DNA from: JBKPFU01 sp046728975
GTDB taxonomy: Bacteria > Actinomycetota > Thermoleophilia > Gaiellales > Gaiellaceae
Length of the DNA stretch: 17,164 bases
Reading direction: 5' to 3'
Assembly (NCBI GenBank): GCA_046728975.1
Contig: JBKPFU010000148.1
Coordinates: 1-17,164 of the forward strand
In this document: piece by piece, positions 7,685 through 14,708 of the stretch
Numbering within the stretch: the stretch's first letter is position 1
How the letters are laid out: every line of letters begins with the position of its first letter
The notes under the pieces: generated by a model
Database searches by the model: none
The model's input: the letters and a program-made list of their open reading frames with translations, nothing else
Told to the model about the DNA's origin: nothing
Translations under genes and position numbers: made by a program

Positions 7685-7980
7685 CCGACCAGCTCGTGAT
7701 CGAAGGGCCGGAGGGGTCGATCTGCGTCACCGCGGCCGCGCTCAACCGTCTCGTGACGTCGGCGGTGGAACAGGTGGCGGGCGCGCGCCTACGTCGGCGC
7801 GGGCTCGAGCTCTCGATCTCCGACGGCCGCGCCACCGCAACGGTCGCGGTTCGTGCACGCTACGGCCTGCCGCTGCACGAGGTCGCGCGGTCCGTTCAGG
7901 AGCGCGTCGCGCAGGTGCTGGAGGAGATGTGCGGTCTCGAGGTGCAAAGCGTGGACGTGGCCGTCGAGGAGCTCGAATGA
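7681..7980 (+). CDS. Asp23/Gls24 family protein (YqhY-like)
   Basis: Small soluble protein of 99 residues with the Asp23/Gls24 layout: a first strand and ITAAALNRLVTSAVEQVAG-like helix (about residues 16-34), a basic turn ARLRRRG (35-41), ATVAVRARYGLPLHEVARSV (53-72) and a final VDVAVEEL strand. There is no signal peptide or membrane segment. In Bacillus the equivalent gene yqhY lies between accC and nusB, and has been linked genetically to control of acetyl-CoA carboxylase activity. The same place here, with ATGA overlaps at both ends, supports a related role. That role is from family knowledge, not from motifs, since no catalytic residues are known for this family. Confidence 0.82.
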   Translation: MTDQLVIEGPEGSICVTAAALNRLVTSAVEQVAGARLRRRGLELSISDGRATATVAVRARYGLPLHEVARSVQERVAQVLEEMCGLEVQSVDVAVEELE

Positions 7981-8357
7981 GCCGGCGCGCCGCTCGGCGG
8001 ACGGCGCTGTTCCTCCTCTACCAGTGGGACGTCACGGGCCAGCCCCTGGCGTCGCTGTACGAGGGGGAGGTCGACGCGTACGCGAAGGAGGTCGCCGAGG
8101 GTGTCGTCGCCCGCGCGGAGGAGCTCGACCGCCGGATCACCGCCGCCGCCGACGACTGGACCGCGGATCGGCTCGGCGTGGTCGAGCGGAACGTCCTGCG
8201 GATCGCGCTCTATGAGCTCGACGGCGCAACCGTTCCCGTCGAGGTTGCGATCGACGAGGCGGTCACGCTCGCGAAGCGCTACGCGACGGAGGAGGCCGCG
8301 CGCCTCGTGAACGGCATCCTCGGCCGCGTCGTACGCGAGCGCGAGGAGGTGAAATGA
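7977..8357 (+). CDS. nusB: Transcription antitermination factor NusB
   Basis: RNA-binding factor that joins S10 (NusE) on boxA of rRNA leaders to allow processive transcription. The all-helical protein has 126 residues, near the short end for the family. Recognisable parts are SRRAARRTALFLLYQWD (2-18), the arginine-rich first helix that contacts boxA RNA; DRLGVVERNVLRIALYEL; the family's VAIDEAVTLAKRYATEEAARLVNGILG segment is the clearest signature, seen at about residues 89-115. The ATG at 7977 overlaps the preceding stop and is preceded by a GAGGAG ribosome site (7965-7970). The 3' end holds an AGGAGGTGA ribosome site that serves a short downstream ORF. Confidence 0.94.
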   Translation: MSRRAARRTALFLLYQWDVTGQPLASLYEGEVDAYAKEVAEGVVARAEELDRRITAAADDWTADRLGVVERNVLRIALYELDGATVPVEVAIDEAVTLAKRYATEEAARLVNGILGRVVREREEVK

Positions 8358-8410
8358 CCCCCTCTGAAATGAGCAGCCCAGACGCCGTCGGTCAGGATCT
8401 GCGGCCATGA
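8354..8410 (+). CDS. 18-codon bridging ORF between nusB and the xseB-like gene
   Basis: The ORF encodes MTPSEMSSPDAVGQDLRP. It starts at an ATG overlapping the nusB stop (ATGA, 8354-8357) and ends at a TGA overlapping the next gene's ATG (ATGA, 8407-8410). A strong ribosome site, AGGAGG (8344-8349), lies 4 bases before it. The peptide has no recognisable domain, signal or membrane segment. Possible readings are a leader that couples translation of nusB to the next gene, a real microprotein, or what remains after deletion of folD/xseA, which sit here in Bacillus-type order. The peptide itself has no clear likeness to XseA or FolD. No other recognisable ribosome site serves the following gene, which supports the coupling reading. 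Confidence 0.4.
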   Translation: MTPSEMSSPDAVGQDLRP

Positions 8411-8595
8411 GCTCGGACGAGGCGCTGAAGCGGGCGGAGGATCTGCTGGCGCGGCTCGAGGAGTCTCGTCGTAAACTCGAATCCACCAGCGACCCCGACG
8501 AGGCGATCGACGTCTTGCAGGAGCTGGCGGAGATCGCGAAGCAGGTCGAGGCGGAGCTGGCGCGTGCAAAGCGGGAGGCAGATGAGGGCGTTTGA
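8407..8595 (+). CDS. xseB: Exonuclease VII small subunit-like protein
   Basis: A 62-residue, highly charged, fully helical protein, probably a helical hairpin or coiled coil. From residue 17 it can be laid without gaps on the XseB pattern (LEE-x4-LES-x5-EA-x4-EL-x2-A-K-x4-E-L-x2-A). XseB binds many-to-one along the XseA helices of exonuclease VII, which degrades single-stranded DNA. The position between nusB and ispA is the standard xseB location. However, xseA, usually just upstream, is absent here, and the sequence is more charged and less hydrophobic than usual XseB. The annotation rests on length, pattern and position. It could instead be an unrelated small coiled-coil protein. Its end overlaps the next gene by 14 bases. 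Confidence 0.55.
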   Translation: MSSDEALKRAEDLLARLEESRRKLESTSDPDEAIDVLQELAEIAKQVEAELARAKREADEGV

Positions 8596-9352
8596 GGAGC
8601 TGCTCGAGCTGGTCGAGTCCTACCTCGATGAGCTCGCGCTAACGCCGGAGCTCGGCGGGCTCGCGGAGCCGGTTCGCTACGCGCTTGCAGGCGGGGGCAA
8701 GCGGATCCGCCCGGTGCTCTGCCTCGCGACCGCGGAGGCGGCCGGGGTTGAGCCGGAAAGGGCGCTTCCCGCCGGCGCGGCGGTCGAGCTGGTGCACAAC
8801 TTCTCGCTCGTCCACGACGATCTTCCGGCGCTCGACGACGACGAGTTGCGCCGGGGACAGGCAAGCGCATGGGCGCAGTTCGGCGAGGCGAAGGCGATCC
8901 TCGCCGGCGACGCTCTGCTGGTCGAGGCTTTTCGCCTCGCACTCTCGTACCCGACACCGGCCGTCGCTCGCGAGCTCGCGCAGGCGACGCTCGGCATGAT
9001 CGGCGGCCAGTACCTCGATATCACTGGCGGGGCGGATGATCTCGCCTCGCTTCACCGGCTCAAAACCGGGCGCCTCTTTTCGGCCTCCGTCGCCTGCGCC
9101 CTCTGGGTGGCGAAACAGCCCGAGCGTGAGCAGGCCCCATGGCGGGTGTTCGCGGACGAGGTCGGGATGCTGTTCCAGATCGTCGACGACATCCTCGACG
9201 GCGACGGGTATGTGCTCTCCCACGGGGTGGAGGGCGCACGGAGCCTGGCCGATCAGGCTGCGGCACGCGCGCGCGCGATCCTGGACGAGCTCGACGCGGA
9301 CACGATCGTCCTGAACGAGATCGTCTCAGGCCTAAGCGCTCGCACGTCGTAG
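8582..9352 (+). CDS. ispA: Polyprenyl synthase, farnesyl/geranyl diphosphate synthase type (short)
   Basis: Condenses isopentenyl diphosphate with allylic diphosphates. Motifs in the 256-residue protein: GGGKRIRP (37-44), first Asp-rich motif DDLPALD (79-85, the bacterial DDxxxxD form) followed by RRG, GDALL (109-113), GGQ (141-143), KTG (161-163), and second Asp-rich motif DDILD (202-206). F74, five residues before D79, is an aromatic of the sort that limits chain length to about C15. It is about 40 residues shorter than usual. After DDILD, the segment normally holding GK-x-GSD and KSTYP is replaced by a short VLSHGVEGA stretch, so the second-site lysines are missing. A start at GTG 8564 is possible; ATG 8582 gives the family N-terminus but has GGGAGG only 3 bases upstream. 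In Bacillus-type order dxs follows; here tlyA does. Confidence 0.87.
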   Translation: MRAFEELLELVESYLDELALTPELGGLAEPVRYALAGGGKRIRPVLCLATAEAAGVEPERALPAGAAVELVHNFSLVHDDLPALDDDELRRGQASAWAQFGEAKAILAGDALLVEAFRLALSYPTPAVARELAQATLGMIGGQYLDITGGADDLASLHRLKTGRLFSASVACALWVAKQPEREQAPWRVFADEVGMLFQIVDDILDGDGYVLSHGVEGARSLADQAAARARAILDELDADTIVLNEIVSGLSARTS

Positions 9353-9355
9353 CGT

Positions 9356-9361
9356 TACGCT
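9356..9361 (+). promoter_or_regulatory. Possible -10 box (TACGCT) for tlyA
   Basis: TACGCT ends 8 bases before the tlyA GTG at 9370 and fits TANNNT. A second fit, TAGCGT (9350-9355), begins at the ispA stop codon directly before it. Leaderless transcription would explain the lack of a ribosome site with normal spacing. No clear -35 is seen. Confidence 0.33.
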
Positions 9362-9369
9362 GGTGGCGG

Positions 9370-10134
9370 GTGAAGAAGCGGCTCGACCTGCTGCTCGTGG
9401 AGCGCGGCCTGGCCGAGAGCCGAGCGCAGGCTCAGGCCCTGGTCATGGCCGGCCGCGTGTCCGGGTTCGAGAAGGCGGGTACGCAGGTGGAGGAGTCGAC
9501 GCCGCTCGAGCTGATCGAAGCTCCGAAGTACGTTTCTCGTGGTGGCGAGAAGCTCGCCAACGCGCTCGACGCCCTCGAGATCGAGGTGGCGGGCGAGGAT
9601 TGTCTCGACCTCGGCGCATCAACCGGCGGGTTCACCGACGTGCTCCTCCAGCGCGGAGCCGCGCGCGTGATCGCCCTCGACGTCGGCCACGGCCAGCTCG
9701 ATCCACGACTGCGTGACGACGACCGCGTCATCGTGCTCGAACGCGTGAACGCGCGGAACCCAGGGGAGCTCCAGTTTCCCCCCAGCTTCGTCACGTGCGA
9801 CGTCAGCTTCATCAGCGCGCGCAAGGTGCTGCCTCCCGCACTGGAGCAGGCCGCGCCCGGCTGGCGCGCTCTCGTGCTCGTCAAGCCGCAGTTCGAGGCC
9901 GGCCGTGCCGACGTCGGCCGGGGCGGCGTCGTCCGCGACCGGGAGGTGCACCGACGCGTCCTCGGCGACGTCGCCTCGGCGGCGCTCGAGTGGTCCGCCC
10001 AGCCTGCAGGCGTGGTCGATTCGGGGCTGCCCGGGCCGAAGGGCAACCGCGAGTTCTTCCTCTACCTTCAGCAGCGCGAAAACCCCACTCTTCCCGATGA
10101 GCTCGACGACTGGATCGAAGACGCCCTCGCGTGA
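9370..10134 (+). CDS. tlyA: TlyA-family 16S/23S rRNA 2'-O-methyltransferase
   Basis: Cytidine 2'-O-methyltransferase of the ribosome; in mycobacteria it modifies both subunits and confers capreomycin sensitivity. Of its 254 residues, about 1-50 are an S4 RNA-binding domain (KKRLDLLLVERGLAESR, 2-18), followed by the YVSRGGEKL linker (54-62) and a Rossmann methyltransferase domain with SAM motif DLGASTGGFTD (80-90). The FtsJ-type tetrad matches K61, D144 (CDVSF), K172 (KPQFE) and E228 (GNREF). GTG 9370 is preferred because it gives the exact family N-terminus. The stop is followed 4 bases later by the NAD kinase start, the same order as tlyA-ppnK in Mycobacterium. Confidence 0.95.
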   Translation: MKKRLDLLLVERGLAESRAQAQALVMAGRVSGFEKAGTQVEESTPLELIEAPKYVSRGGEKLANALDALEIEVAGEDCLDLGASTGGFTDVLLQRGAARVIALDVGHGQLDPRLRDDDRVIVLERVNARNPGELQFPPSFVTCDVSFISARKVLPPALEQAAPGWRALVLVKPQFEAGRADVGRGGVVRDREVHRRVLGDVASAALEWSAQPAGVVDSGLPGPKGNREFFLYLQQRENPTLPDELDDWIEDALA

Positions 10135-10138
10135 GGCC

Positions 10139-10921
10139 GTGCGCCGCGTGGCGCTCGTGCTGCACGGCCGGCCCGAGACGACCGGGGACGCTCAGGCGCG
10201 GCTCGCCGAGATTGCCGCCAAACACGGCGTCGAGCTGGTCGACGAGGACGCTCGGGACCTTCCCGATCTCGCCGTCGTCCTCGGGGGCGACGGGACGATG
10301 CTGCGCGCGTTTCATCGCTTCCTCGGCACCGATGTGCCCGTGCTCGGCATCAACTTCGGGCGCGTCGGGTTCCTGGCCTCGATGGAGGACGAGGACCTCG
10401 AGCCGGGTCTCGCGCAGGCGTTCCGCGGGGACTACCGGGTGGTCGAGCTGCCGACGTTGGAGGTCGAGACCGGGGGGAAGCGCTCCCCCGCGGTGAACGA
10501 CGTCGTGGTCACCAGCTCGGTGCTCGGAAGGATGGTTGAGCTCGCCTGGGCGGTCGGCGGAGAGGACCTCGGCGTCCTGCCCTGCGACGGGATGATCTGC
10601 TGCACGCCCTCGGGGTCGACGGCCTACAACCTCTCGAACGGAGGCCCGGTGCTCGTGTGGGGGCTCGACGCGATGGCGATCACGTTCGTCGCGCCGCATT
10701 CGCTTCACGCGCGGCCGCTGGTCGTGCCGCGCCGGAGCGATCTCAAGATCGTGAACCGGACGGCCGGCGTGGGCGTGACGGTGATCGTCGACGGGAAGCC
10801 CTTCCACGAGCCCGTCGACGACGAGCCGGTCAACGTGCGCCTCGGCGATCAGCACTGCCTGCTGGCGACCCTGCCGCAGGCGACCTTCTTCAGCCGCTAC
10901 CGCGAGACGTTCGCGTCGTAG
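10139..10921 (+). CDS. nadK: NAD kinase
   Basis: Phosphorylates NAD to NADP with ATP or polyphosphate. Of 260 residues, the N-terminal Rossmann-like domain carries GGDGT (49-53, metal and phosphate site) and NFGRVGFL (72-79). The C-terminal beta domain carries VNDVVV (an NE/D motif), then CDGMICCTPSGSTAY and NLSNGGP, the NAD-binding site, with PHSLHARPLV later. Possible starts are GTG 10139, 10148 or 10157; 10139 keeps the conserved RRVALVLHG strand and lies 4 bases after the tlyA stop. The last 32 bases overlap the end of the opposite-strand hydrolase gene. It shares the tlyA-nadK-recN order with other actinobacteria. Confidence 0.95.
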   Translation: MRRVALVLHGRPETTGDAQARLAEIAAKHGVELVDEDARDLPDLAVVLGGDGTMLRAFHRFLGTDVPVLGINFGRVGFLASMEDEDLEPGLAQAFRGDYRVVELPTLEVETGGKRSPAVNDVVVTSSVLGRMVELAWAVGGEDLGVLPCDGMICCTPSGSTAYNLSNGGPVLVWGLDAMAITFVAPHSLHARPLVVPRRSDLKIVNRTAGVGVTVIVDGKPFHEPVDDEPVNVRLGDQHCLLATLPQATFFSRYRETFAS

Positions 10922-11660
10922 CGGCGATCTCGAACTCCGCTCCTTCGGTCGCCACCTCGAGCTCGCCTCCGTATGTCGTCGCGGCAAGCCGCTGTGCCTG
11001 CTCCGGAGCATCACCCGGCCGGAGGTGCGTAAGGACCAGTCGCCGCACGCCCGCGGCCGTAGCGATCTCTCCCGCCTGGCCGGCGTTGAGATGCAGAGCT
11101 GACGAGTGCGCTGTCGTCCCCGCCTCGCAGAGAAAGAGGTCCGCGTCGCGTGCGACGCGGACGAGCGCCTCGCAGGGTGCGCTGTCGGCGGAGTAGGCGA
11201 GCGTCATGCCGGGTCCCGAGATGCGCAAGGCGTAGGTCTCGAGGCCGTGCTCGACGGCGATCGCCTCGACCACCAACTCACCCAGGTCGACCAGTGTCCC
11301 GTCGCTGAGAGCGTGCGGCTCGAAGACGGGATCGGGATCGTCCAGCCGCCAGCGGACAGGCCCGCCGAGCGCGCCGGCCCAACTCGACGGACCGTAGATG
11401 GGCAGCGGCATCGTCCGCTCGGCGGCGCCGAGCGCAAGTGCGTGGATGGCGAGCGGAATATCCGTCCAGTGGTCCGGGTGCAGGTGCGTCAGCCATGCGC
11501 TGTTGAGGTCAGCGAGTGAGCAATAGCCGAGGAGCCGCGCGAGCGTTCCGCTGCCGGCGTCGACCCAAAGCCGGGAGCTCCCCTCCTCGACGAGATATCC
11601 CGAGCACGCCCGGTTAGGACCGGGGTAGCCACCGCAGCAGCCAAGGACGACGAGGCGCAC
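10890..11660 (-). CDS. Metallo-beta-lactamase-fold hydrolase, RNase Z/phosphodiesterase-like
   Basis: A 256-residue cytoplasmic hydrolase with the two-zinc site of the MBL fold. It begins RLVVLGCCGGYPGPN (2-16), as RNase Z and class II phosphodiesterase-like proteins do. Motif II is THLHPDH (58-64), giving ligands H59, H61, D63 and H64. H138 (VEHGLETYAL), D159 (YSADS), H190 (LHLNAGQAG) and H212 (THLRPGD) supply the rest. The order resembles actinobacterial proteins such as Rv1339, an atypical cyclic-nucleotide phosphodiesterase, but the substrate cannot be assigned. GTG 11660 is chosen since upstream codons add no conserved sequence. The gene lies antisense between nadK and recN, overlaps the nadK end by 32 bases, and starts divergently 103 bases from recN. 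Confidence 0.87.
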   Translation of the reverse strand: MRLVVLGCCGGYPGPNRACSGYLVEEGSSRLWVDAGSGTLARLLGYCSLADLNSAWLTHLHPDHWTDIPLAIHALALGAAERTMPLPIYGPSSWAGALGGPVRWRLDDPDPVFEPHALSDGTLVDLGELVVEAIAVEHGLETYALRISGPGMTLAYSADSAPCEALVRVARDADLFLCEAGTTAHSSALHLNAGQAGEIATAAGVRRLVLTHLRPGDAPEQAQRLAATTYGGELEVATEGAEFEIAATTRTSRGSG

Positions 11661-11750
11661 GCGACGATCTTTCCGCACGTCGAGCCCCCATGGCGGCAGG
11701 CGTCCGAAGCCTCGTCCGGAAGCGCCGTAGTCGCGCGCCGACGGCGTGCG

Positions 11751-11756
11751 TACCAT
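11751..11756 (+). promoter_or_regulatory. Possible -10 box (TACCAT) for recN
   Basis: TACCAT ends 7 bases before GTG 11764 and fits TANNNT. It favours that GTG as the recN start, since the upstream in-frame GTG at 11746 would lie before the box. The 103-base divergent gap (11661-11763) shows no hairpin or other clear site; on the minus strand AAAGAT (11672-11667) is a weak -10 for the hydrolase gene. Confidence 0.38.
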
Positions 11757-11763
11757 CGGGCCC

Positions 11764-13395
11764 GTGCTGCGCAGGCTGCGGATCGAGAACCTCGTCCTGA
11801 TTCGCCAGGCGGAGCTCGAGCTCGCGGGCGGCCTCAACGCGATCACCGGGGAGACCGGCGCCGGCAAGACCATCCTCGCGCAGGCGATCGGGCTCCTCCT
11901 TGGTGCGCGGGGTGACGCCGCGTACATCGGCCCGGACGGCGACGAGGCGTACGTCGAGGCGGAGCTCGACCTGCCGGAAGGCCTGCTCGAGGAGGAGGGC
12001 CTCGAGGCACTTGCCGATCTCCGGCCCGAGGACGAGGACGGCCTCGTCGTCGCACGCCGGGTCTTCGCCGACGGGCGGACGAGGGCTTACGCGTGGGGGC
12101 GGGCGACGGCCCGCGAAGATCTTGCCGCGCTGGGCGAGCGCTTGATCGCGATGTCGGGGCAGTTCGAGCAGCGCCGCCTCGCACGGCCGTCATACCAGCT
12201 CGACGTCCTGGACTCGTTCTGCGGAGCCGAGCAACTACGGCGGCGTTCGGAGGCGCGTCTCGCGTGGCGCGAGCTCCAGCAGGCTCGGCGACGCCACGAA
12301 GAGACCGCACGCGGAGCGGCTGCCGCCGAGGCGCGGCGCGCCGAGCTGCGCGCGCTGGTCGAGGACACCGAGGGTCTCGAGCCGGCGGCGGAGGATTCGT
12401 TGCGCGCCGAGGGCGAGCGGCTTCGCCATTCGACCGAGCTTGCCGCCGGCGTCGCGGCGGCCGGCGAGGCGATCGCGCCTGAGGACGGCGACGGTGCCGC
12501 CAATCTCGTCGCCGTAGCCGAGCGCGCAGTTGCGCCGCTCGAGGCACTCGCGCCCGAGCTGCGGCAGGCGGGCGATGAGCTACGCGAGGCGGAGCTTCGC
12601 TTACGAGAGACCGCGACCGAGCTCCGAAGCTTTCTCACATCGATGGAGGCCGAGCCGGGCCGCCTCGACCACGTCGAGTCGGAGCTCGACCGGATCGCCC
12701 AGGCCAAACGCCGGTTCGCGTGTTCGACGTACGAGGAGCTGCTCGCGCGCGCCGAGGAGGCGCGGGCGGAGCTCGCGGAGCTCGAGGCGGGAGCCGACCC
12801 GGCGGCCGCGGCGCGCGAAGCGCTTGCGGCTGCCGAGCAGCGAGTCGAGGCGCTCGCGTTCGAGCTACGGGCGGAGCGTCAGGTGGCCACCGAGTCGTTC
12901 TCGGAGGCCGTCGCGGCGGAGCTCCGCGGGATCGGGATGGGCGAGGGGGAGTTCCGCGTCGACCTGGATGAACGCGAGTCCAGCGCGAGCGGCGCCGACC
13001 AGGTCTCGTTCTCGATCAAGCCGAATCCGGGCTTGCCTTTCGCGCCGGTCGCGGAGACGGCCTCGGGCGGAGAGCTCTCCCGAATCGCGCTCGCGATCGC
13101 GGCCGTCGGCGGCGGCCAGACGATGATCTTCGACGAGATCGATGCCGGAATCGGCGGCGAGACCGCGCACGCGGTCGGCGAGACGCTGCTTCGCCTGGCG
13201 ACGCACGCCCAGGTCGTGACGATCACGCACCTGCCGCAGATCGCAAGCCGCGCCGATCGGCACTTCCGAGTCGAGAAGGTTCCGGGCGATCCGACACATA
13301 CACACATCGAGCGCCTCGACGACCGCGACCGAAAACAGGAGATCGAGCGCATGCTCGGCGGCGGGGAGTTCATCTCCGCCCTGCAACGTCAGTAG
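11764..13395 (+). CDS. recN: DNA repair protein RecN
   Basis: SMC-like ATPase that acts on double-strand breaks with RecA. Of 543 residues, the N-terminal head begins LRRLRIENLVLIRQAELEL (2-20) and has Walker A GETGAGKT (29-36). The middle (about 150-350) is an Ala/Glu/Arg-rich coiled coil broken by a short turn. The C-terminal head has the ABC signature SGGELSRIALA, Walker B TMIFDEIDAGIGG, and the ITHLPQIAS segment with its switch histidine. The length is normal for the family. GTG 11764 fits the family N-terminus better than GTG 11746. It is followed 23 bases later by steA, as Rv1696-Rv1697 in Mycobacterium. Confidence 0.96.
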   Translation: MLRRLRIENLVLIRQAELELAGGLNAITGETGAGKTILAQAIGLLLGARGDAAYIGPDGDEAYVEAELDLPEGLLEEEGLEALADLRPEDEDGLVVARRVFADGRTRAYAWGRATAREDLAALGERLIAMSGQFEQRRLARPSYQLDVLDSFCGAEQLRRRSEARLAWRELQQARRRHEETARGAAAAEARRAELRALVEDTEGLEPAAEDSLRAEGERLRHSTELAAGVAAAGEAIAPEDGDGAANLVAVAERAVAPLEALAPELRQAGDELREAELRLRETATELRSFLTSMEAEPGRLDHVESELDRIAQAKRRFACSTYEELLARAEEARAELAELEAGADPAAAAREALAAAEQRVEALAFELRAERQVATESFSEAVAAELRGIGMGEGEFRVDLDERESSASGADQVSFSIKPNPGLPFAPVAETASGGELSRIALAIAAVGGGQTMIFDEIDAGIGGETAHAVGETLLRLATHAQVVTITHLPQIASRADRHFRVEKVPGDPTHTHIERLDDRDRKQEIERMLGGGEFISALQRQ

Positions 13396-13418
13396 CCTAG
13401 GAGCCCAGATCGAGCGAA

Positions 13419-14558
13419 ATGGGCAAGGCTTTCGTCGAGTTCACGGGGACCGCGAAGCTCGACCGGCGGACGAAAAACCTCGTCCACCGACTCGGGCCGG
13501 ACGACGTCGCCGTCATCGACCACACGGACCTTGACCGCGTGTCGGCCGAGGAGCTCCTGGAGTCGGGTGTGCGGGTGGTCGTAAACGTCGCTCCCTCGCA
13601 GAGCGGACGCTTTCCGAACCCCGGGCCGCTCCTGCTCGTGCGCGGCGGCGTCCGCTTGATCGACGCCCCCGGTGCCGCGCTGTTCGACGACCTCTCCGAG
13701 GGCGAGCGGGTCACCGTGCGCGGGAGCAGCGTCTTCCGGAACGGAAGCTGCCTCGCGATAGGCCGGACGCTCGACGCCGAGCTTCTCGGGCGGGCGCTCG
13801 CCGAGCAGCGAGGGCGGGTTACCGAGGCGCTCGAGGATTTCGCCGACAACACGCTCCGGTATCTGCGCGACGAGGGGCGCCTGCTCTCGGGCGGCATCGA
13901 GTTTCCGCCGCTGGAGACGCGCTTCCGCGACCGTCACGCGCTCGTCGTCGCGCGCGGGCCGGGATACAAGCGCGACCTGCGCATCGTTCGGCCGTATGTG
14001 CGCGACTTCAAGCCCGTGCTCGTCGCCGTGGACGGCGGGGCCGATGCCTTGATCGAGGGGGGCTACTCGCCTGACGTGATCGTCGGCGATATGGACTCTG
14101 TCTCCGACCGCGCCCTGCGATCCAAGGCGGAGAAGATCGTGCACGCGTATGCGGGCGGTGACGCGCCGGGTGCGGAGCGGCTCGCGGGGCTCGGCGTCGA
14201 GTACCACGTTGTTTCGGCGCCTGGGATCAGCGAGGACATAGCCCTGTTGCTGGCCTTCGAGAAGGGCGCCGAGCTGATCGTCGCGGTGGGAACGCATTTC
14301 AACCTGCTCGAGTTCCTCGAGCGCAATCGCGCGGGCATGTCCTCCACGTTCGTGACGCGGCTGAAGGTGGGAGAGATCCTGATCGACGCGAAGGGCGTCT
14401 CGCGGCTGGTCAGCCGGCGGGTCGGGATCTGGCCGTTCGTCGCCTTCTTGCTCGCGGGGCTGACGGCGCTCGTTGTGGCTGTGCTTGCGTCCGAGCCGCT
14501 GCGGCGGCTGATCAGCCTGCTGTTCCAGCGAATGCGGGATCTACTGGGGCTCGGGTAG
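13419..14558 (+). CDS. steA: SteA-like cytokinetic protein with thiamin-pyrophosphokinase-like domain
   Basis: Membrane-anchored septum protein; in Corynebacterium SteA acts with SteB to bring the RipA peptidoglycan hydrolase to the division site. The 379-residue protein starts with the family pattern GTAKLDRRTKNLVHRL (10-25), then AVIDHTDLDR (31-40). The middle part resembles a thiamin pyrophosphokinase catalytic fold with VDGGADALIEGGYSPD (204-219) and GDMDS (223-227), but no thiamin role is known for this family. GTHFNLLEFLERNRAGMSSTF (291-311) and DAKGVSRL are SteA hallmarks. One membrane helix (about 337-357) is followed by a short basic cytoplasmic tail. AGGAG lies 15 bases before the ATG, which is far for a ribosome site. 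It is 23 bases after recN, so probably co-transcribed. Confidence 0.9.
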   Translation: MGKAFVEFTGTAKLDRRTKNLVHRLGPDDVAVIDHTDLDRVSAEELLESGVRVVVNVAPSQSGRFPNPGPLLLVRGGVRLIDAPGAALFDDLSEGERVTVRGSSVFRNGSCLAIGRTLDAELLGRALAEQRGRVTEALEDFADNTLRYLRDEGRLLSGGIEFPPLETRFRDRHALVVARGPGYKRDLRIVRPYVRDFKPVLVAVDGGADALIEGGYSPDVIVGDMDSVSDRALRSKAEKIVHAYAGGDAPGAERLAGLGVEYHVVSAPGISEDIALLLAFEKGAELIVAVGTHFNLLEFLERNRAGMSSTFVTRLKVGEILIDAKGVSRLVSRRVGIWPFVAFLLAGLTALVVAVLASEPLRRLISLLFQRMRDLLGLG

Positions 14559-14708
14559 GGCGCGCGGGCGGCGGCGAGTGCTCTGACAAAGCGTCTGATA
14601 AAGGTTCGCCCGACCTCCTCCCCGAGTCGATCGTAGTGAGGAAAGGTGCGCGTGTGGCGCGCGGGAGAGGGCCGAAAGAGCAACATTCTCGAAAGCAGGA
14701 AGGAACGA
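14559..14708 (+). other. 150-base intergenic region with small hairpin and ribosome site
   Basis: This is the longest non-coding stretch in the window. It holds a 5-base-stem hairpin (GCGCG at 14648-14652, CGCGC at 14658-14662) with no T-run on either strand, so it does not look like an intrinsic terminator. AGGAAGGA (14697-14704) is a good ribosome site for the following ATG. The last 40 bases are notably less GC-rich than the surroundings. I found no TANNNT box at leaderless spacing. A promoter within it is likely given the gap, but I cannot place one. Confidence 0.4.

Noticed and set aside
11746..11763. Earlier in-frame GTG start for recN
   Set aside because: It adds six residues before the conserved RecN N-terminus and would place the TACCAT box inside the gene.
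13393..13398. TAGCCT at the recN stop as a leaderless promoter for steA
   Set aside because: It lies 20 bases before the steA ATG, outside the 7-10 base spacing of the other cases; read-through from recN is simpler.
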